A stretch of 12,496 nt of DNA, taken from contig JAKBRR010000014.1 in NCBI GenBank assembly GCA_021845325.1, positions 1 to 12,496 of the forward strand, in the 5' to 3' direction. Shown here in pieces: positions 10,931 through 12,496 of the stretch (its first letter is position 1; every line of letters begins with the position of its first letter). The position numbers and the translations under genes were made by a program. Origin of the DNA: Thermoplasmata archaeon (lineage in GTDB: Archaea; Thermoplasmatota; Thermoplasmata; Thermoplasmatales; Thermoplasmataceae). The notes under the pieces were generated by a model. The model saw only the letters and a program-made list of their open reading frames with translations, searched no databases and was not told the DNA's origin.

Positions 10931-12496
10931 ATGAAAAATACTATTTTAATTACTGATCTTAACAATGAAAGCTTGCTTGAGTTAAGTCATTCAATGGGGC
11001 TCTCCCTCAACATGGAAGAAATGATAAGGCTCAGAAACTATTTTAGATATCTTGGCAGGGAACCAACAGATGTGGAGTTGCAGGCCATGGGCCAGGCCTG
11101 GAGCGAACATTGCTGTTACAAATCATCGAAACTGTATCTTAAAAGATACTTCGAGAACCTGAAAACAGAGAATACTATACTTCAGATGGAAGATGATGCG
11201 GGAGTTATGGGTTTGGATCAGGATTATGCCTATGTTCTTAAGATGGAAACACACAATCACCCAAGTGCTGTGGAACCTTACGGAGGTGCTGCAACAGGCG
11301 TTGGAGGGATCCTCAGAGATATTTTATGCATGGGTGCGCAACCGGTGGCAGTACTGGATTCACTTTATTTTGGAACGGATTTTGAGGATAAACCGGAAGA
11401 TCGGTTAACTACCAGATTCGTAATAGAGAATGTGGTTGGTGGAATCCGTGATTATGGAAATAGGGTTGGGATTCCAACTGTTTCAGGATCTGTAAACTTC
11501 CATGAGGGATTTACAGGCTCTCCGCTTGTAAATGCAGGTTGCCTTGGCATAGCAAGGAGGGATGAAATTTGCAGAAGCAGAGTAGGTGGAATTGATGAAA
11601 TTCTGATTCTGGCAGGCGGAAGAACAGGGAGAGATGGAATTCATGGCGTGAATTTCGCATCACGTGTCCAGGAGTCTGGTGACAAAGACAGAAACAGGGC
11701 GGTTCAGCTTGGAAATCCAATAATCAAAGAGCCTTTGATTCACGCTGTCCTCGAAGCGAATTCAAAGAAACTGATATCTGGAATGAAGGATCTTGGTGGT
11801 GGCGGCCTTTCATCATCAGCGGGAGAGATGTGCCTGGCTGGAAATTGTGGCGGCGAGATCCACCTTGACAGGATAATAACCAAAGAGAAAGGAATGAAAC
11901 CATGGGAAATCTGGATCAGTGAAAGCCAGGAGCGTATGCTGCTTTCCGTTAAGAAGGAGAATTTAAAAGAAATTCAGGATATTTTCAATTCATGGGATGT
12001 TGAAACCTCTGTAATTGGGAACAGTGTATCTGGAAAGAATATGAAACTCATTTATGAAGATGAGATTGTTATGGATCTACCTCTTCAATTTCTCACATCA
12101 GGACCAATATATGCAAGACCTTTCAAAACACGAAAAGAGGGTGTAAAGATATATCCATTTCCTGTTGAGAAGGAAGATTACCTGGAACGCATAAAAGAAG
12201 TTATTTCCAGTCCAAATGTATGCGCAAGATTCAATATTGTAAGGCAGTATGACCACACAGTTAGAGGAAATACTATTGTTAAACCATTCACCGGAACGCC
12301 TAATTCCGAAACACATTCAGATGGAAATGTGATTAAAGTAATAGATGAAGGCAGAAAAGGTCTGGTTCTTACAGCCGGATGCAATGTAAATGCGACCTTT
12401 ATTGATGCCTATAATGGCACTATTAATACACTTTCAGAGGCTGTCAGGAATATAATTTGCAGTGGAGGAACGCCTGACAGTGTTGTGGATTCTCTA
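10931..12496 (+). CDS. purL: phosphoribosylformylglycinamidine synthase subunit PurL (3' end outside window)
   Basis: The frame is open to the window edge, giving the first 522 residues of the ATP-dependent synthetase subunit that converts FGAR to FGAM. Motifs are QAWSEHCCYKSSK at 55-67, KMETHNHPSAVEPYGGAATG at 104-123 (ATP/metal loop), and GGIRDYGNRVGIPTVSGSV (the region with the second Gly-rich turn). MKDLGGGGLSSSAGEM follows at about 285-300. The size suits the small bacterial/archaeal PurL that needs PurS and PurQ, of roughly 720 residues. ATG 10931 has GTGA (10918-10921) 9 bases upstream; in-frame ATG 10922 would add three residues and is equally possible. It is cotranscribed with purS. 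Confidence 0.95.
   Translation, partial: MKNTILITDLNNESLLELSHSMGLSLNMEEMIRLRNYFRYLGREPTDVELQAMGQAWSEHCCYKSSKLYLKRYFENLKTENTILQMEDDAGVMGLDQDYAYVLKMETHNHPSAVEPYGGAATGVGGILRDILCMGAQPVAVLDSLYFGTDFEDKPEDRLTTRFVIENVVGGIRDYGNRVGIPTVSGSVNFHEGFTGSPLVNAGCLGIARRDEICRSRVGGIDEILILAGGRTGRDGIHGVNFASRVQESGDKDRNRAVQLGNPIIKEPLIHAVLEANSKKLISGMKDLGGGGLSSSAGEMCLAGNCGGEIHLDRIITKEKGMKPWEIWISESQERMLLSVKKENLKEIQDIFNSWDVETSVIGNSVSGKNMKLIYEDEIVMDLPLQFLTSGPIYARPFKTRKEGVKIYPFPVEKEDYLERIKEVISSPNVCARFNIVRQYDHTVRGNTIVKPFTGTPNSETHSDGNVIKVIDEGRKGLVLTAGCNVNATFIDAYNGTINTLSEAVRNIICSGGTPDSVVDSL

Noticed and set aside
11193..11408. 71-codon plus-strand frame inside purL
   Set aside because: It is an alternative frame within the strongly conserved PurL coding region.
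1..12496. CRISPR array, insertion sequence or integrated element
   Set aside because: No regularly spaced repeats, transposase, integrase or terminal repeats were seen; flanks of the T4SS-like cluster are housekeeping genes.

Overview
This window reads as a chromosomal segment of an AT-rich archaeon, most likely a thermoacidophilic euryarchaeon of the Thermoplasmata (Thermoplasma/Ferroplasma/Cuniculiplasma-like). It carries the archaeal ether-lipid pair GGGP synthase and DGGGP synthase, an archaeal Trm1 and an MptD-type dihydroneopterin aldolase. It also has stand-alone PurS plus PurL and a UPF0147 protein. Many starts sit about 22-27 bp downstream of a TATA-like box with no Shine-Dalgarno (SD), the leaderless style usual in archaea. 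Internal operon genes often use SD sequences of the GGAG/GGTGAT type and ATG, GTG or TTG starts. The lineage is an inference from protein flavour, not from a marker RNA.

Layout. 1-257: C-terminus of an alpha/beta hydrolase. 258-488: intergenic DNA with an inverted repeat that may be a small RNA, then a promoter. 489-1072: stand-alone RAM-domain protein coupled to a UPF0147 protein. 1166-1534: winged-helix regulator. 1619-2314 (minus) and 2359-2868 (plus): ribose-5-phosphate isomerase A and a hotdog acyl-CoA thioesterase, divergent around one AT box. 2983-6444: a four-gene membrane/ATPase cluster. 6448-6699 (minus): small two-helix membrane protein. 6953-8916: MptD, a THEP1-like NTPase with a degraded P-loop, and Trm1, whose conserved N-terminus lies upstream of any ATG/GTG/TTG. 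8961-10531: DGGGP synthase and GGGP synthase with overlapping stop/start. 10660-12496: purS and purL, the latter running off the window.

The main point of interest is 2983-6444. In order it encodes a 93-residue two-helix protein resembling a VirB2/CedA1-type pilin and a 330-residue polytopic protein resembling VirB6/CedA. These are followed by a 229-residue protein joining a VirB3/PrgI-like membrane hairpin to a VirB4 N-terminal domain, and a 461-residue VirB4 remainder with Walker A and B. I see no relaxase, coupling ATPase or outer-membrane-type subunits, and the neighbours are housekeeping genes. That gene content resembles the crenarchaeal Ced (Sulfolobales) and Ted (Thermoproteales) DNA-import machines, so I propose a Ced/Ted-like DNA-uptake apparatus in a thermoplasmatal chromosome, with VirB4 split into two overlapping genes. 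Remote homology was judged by eye only.
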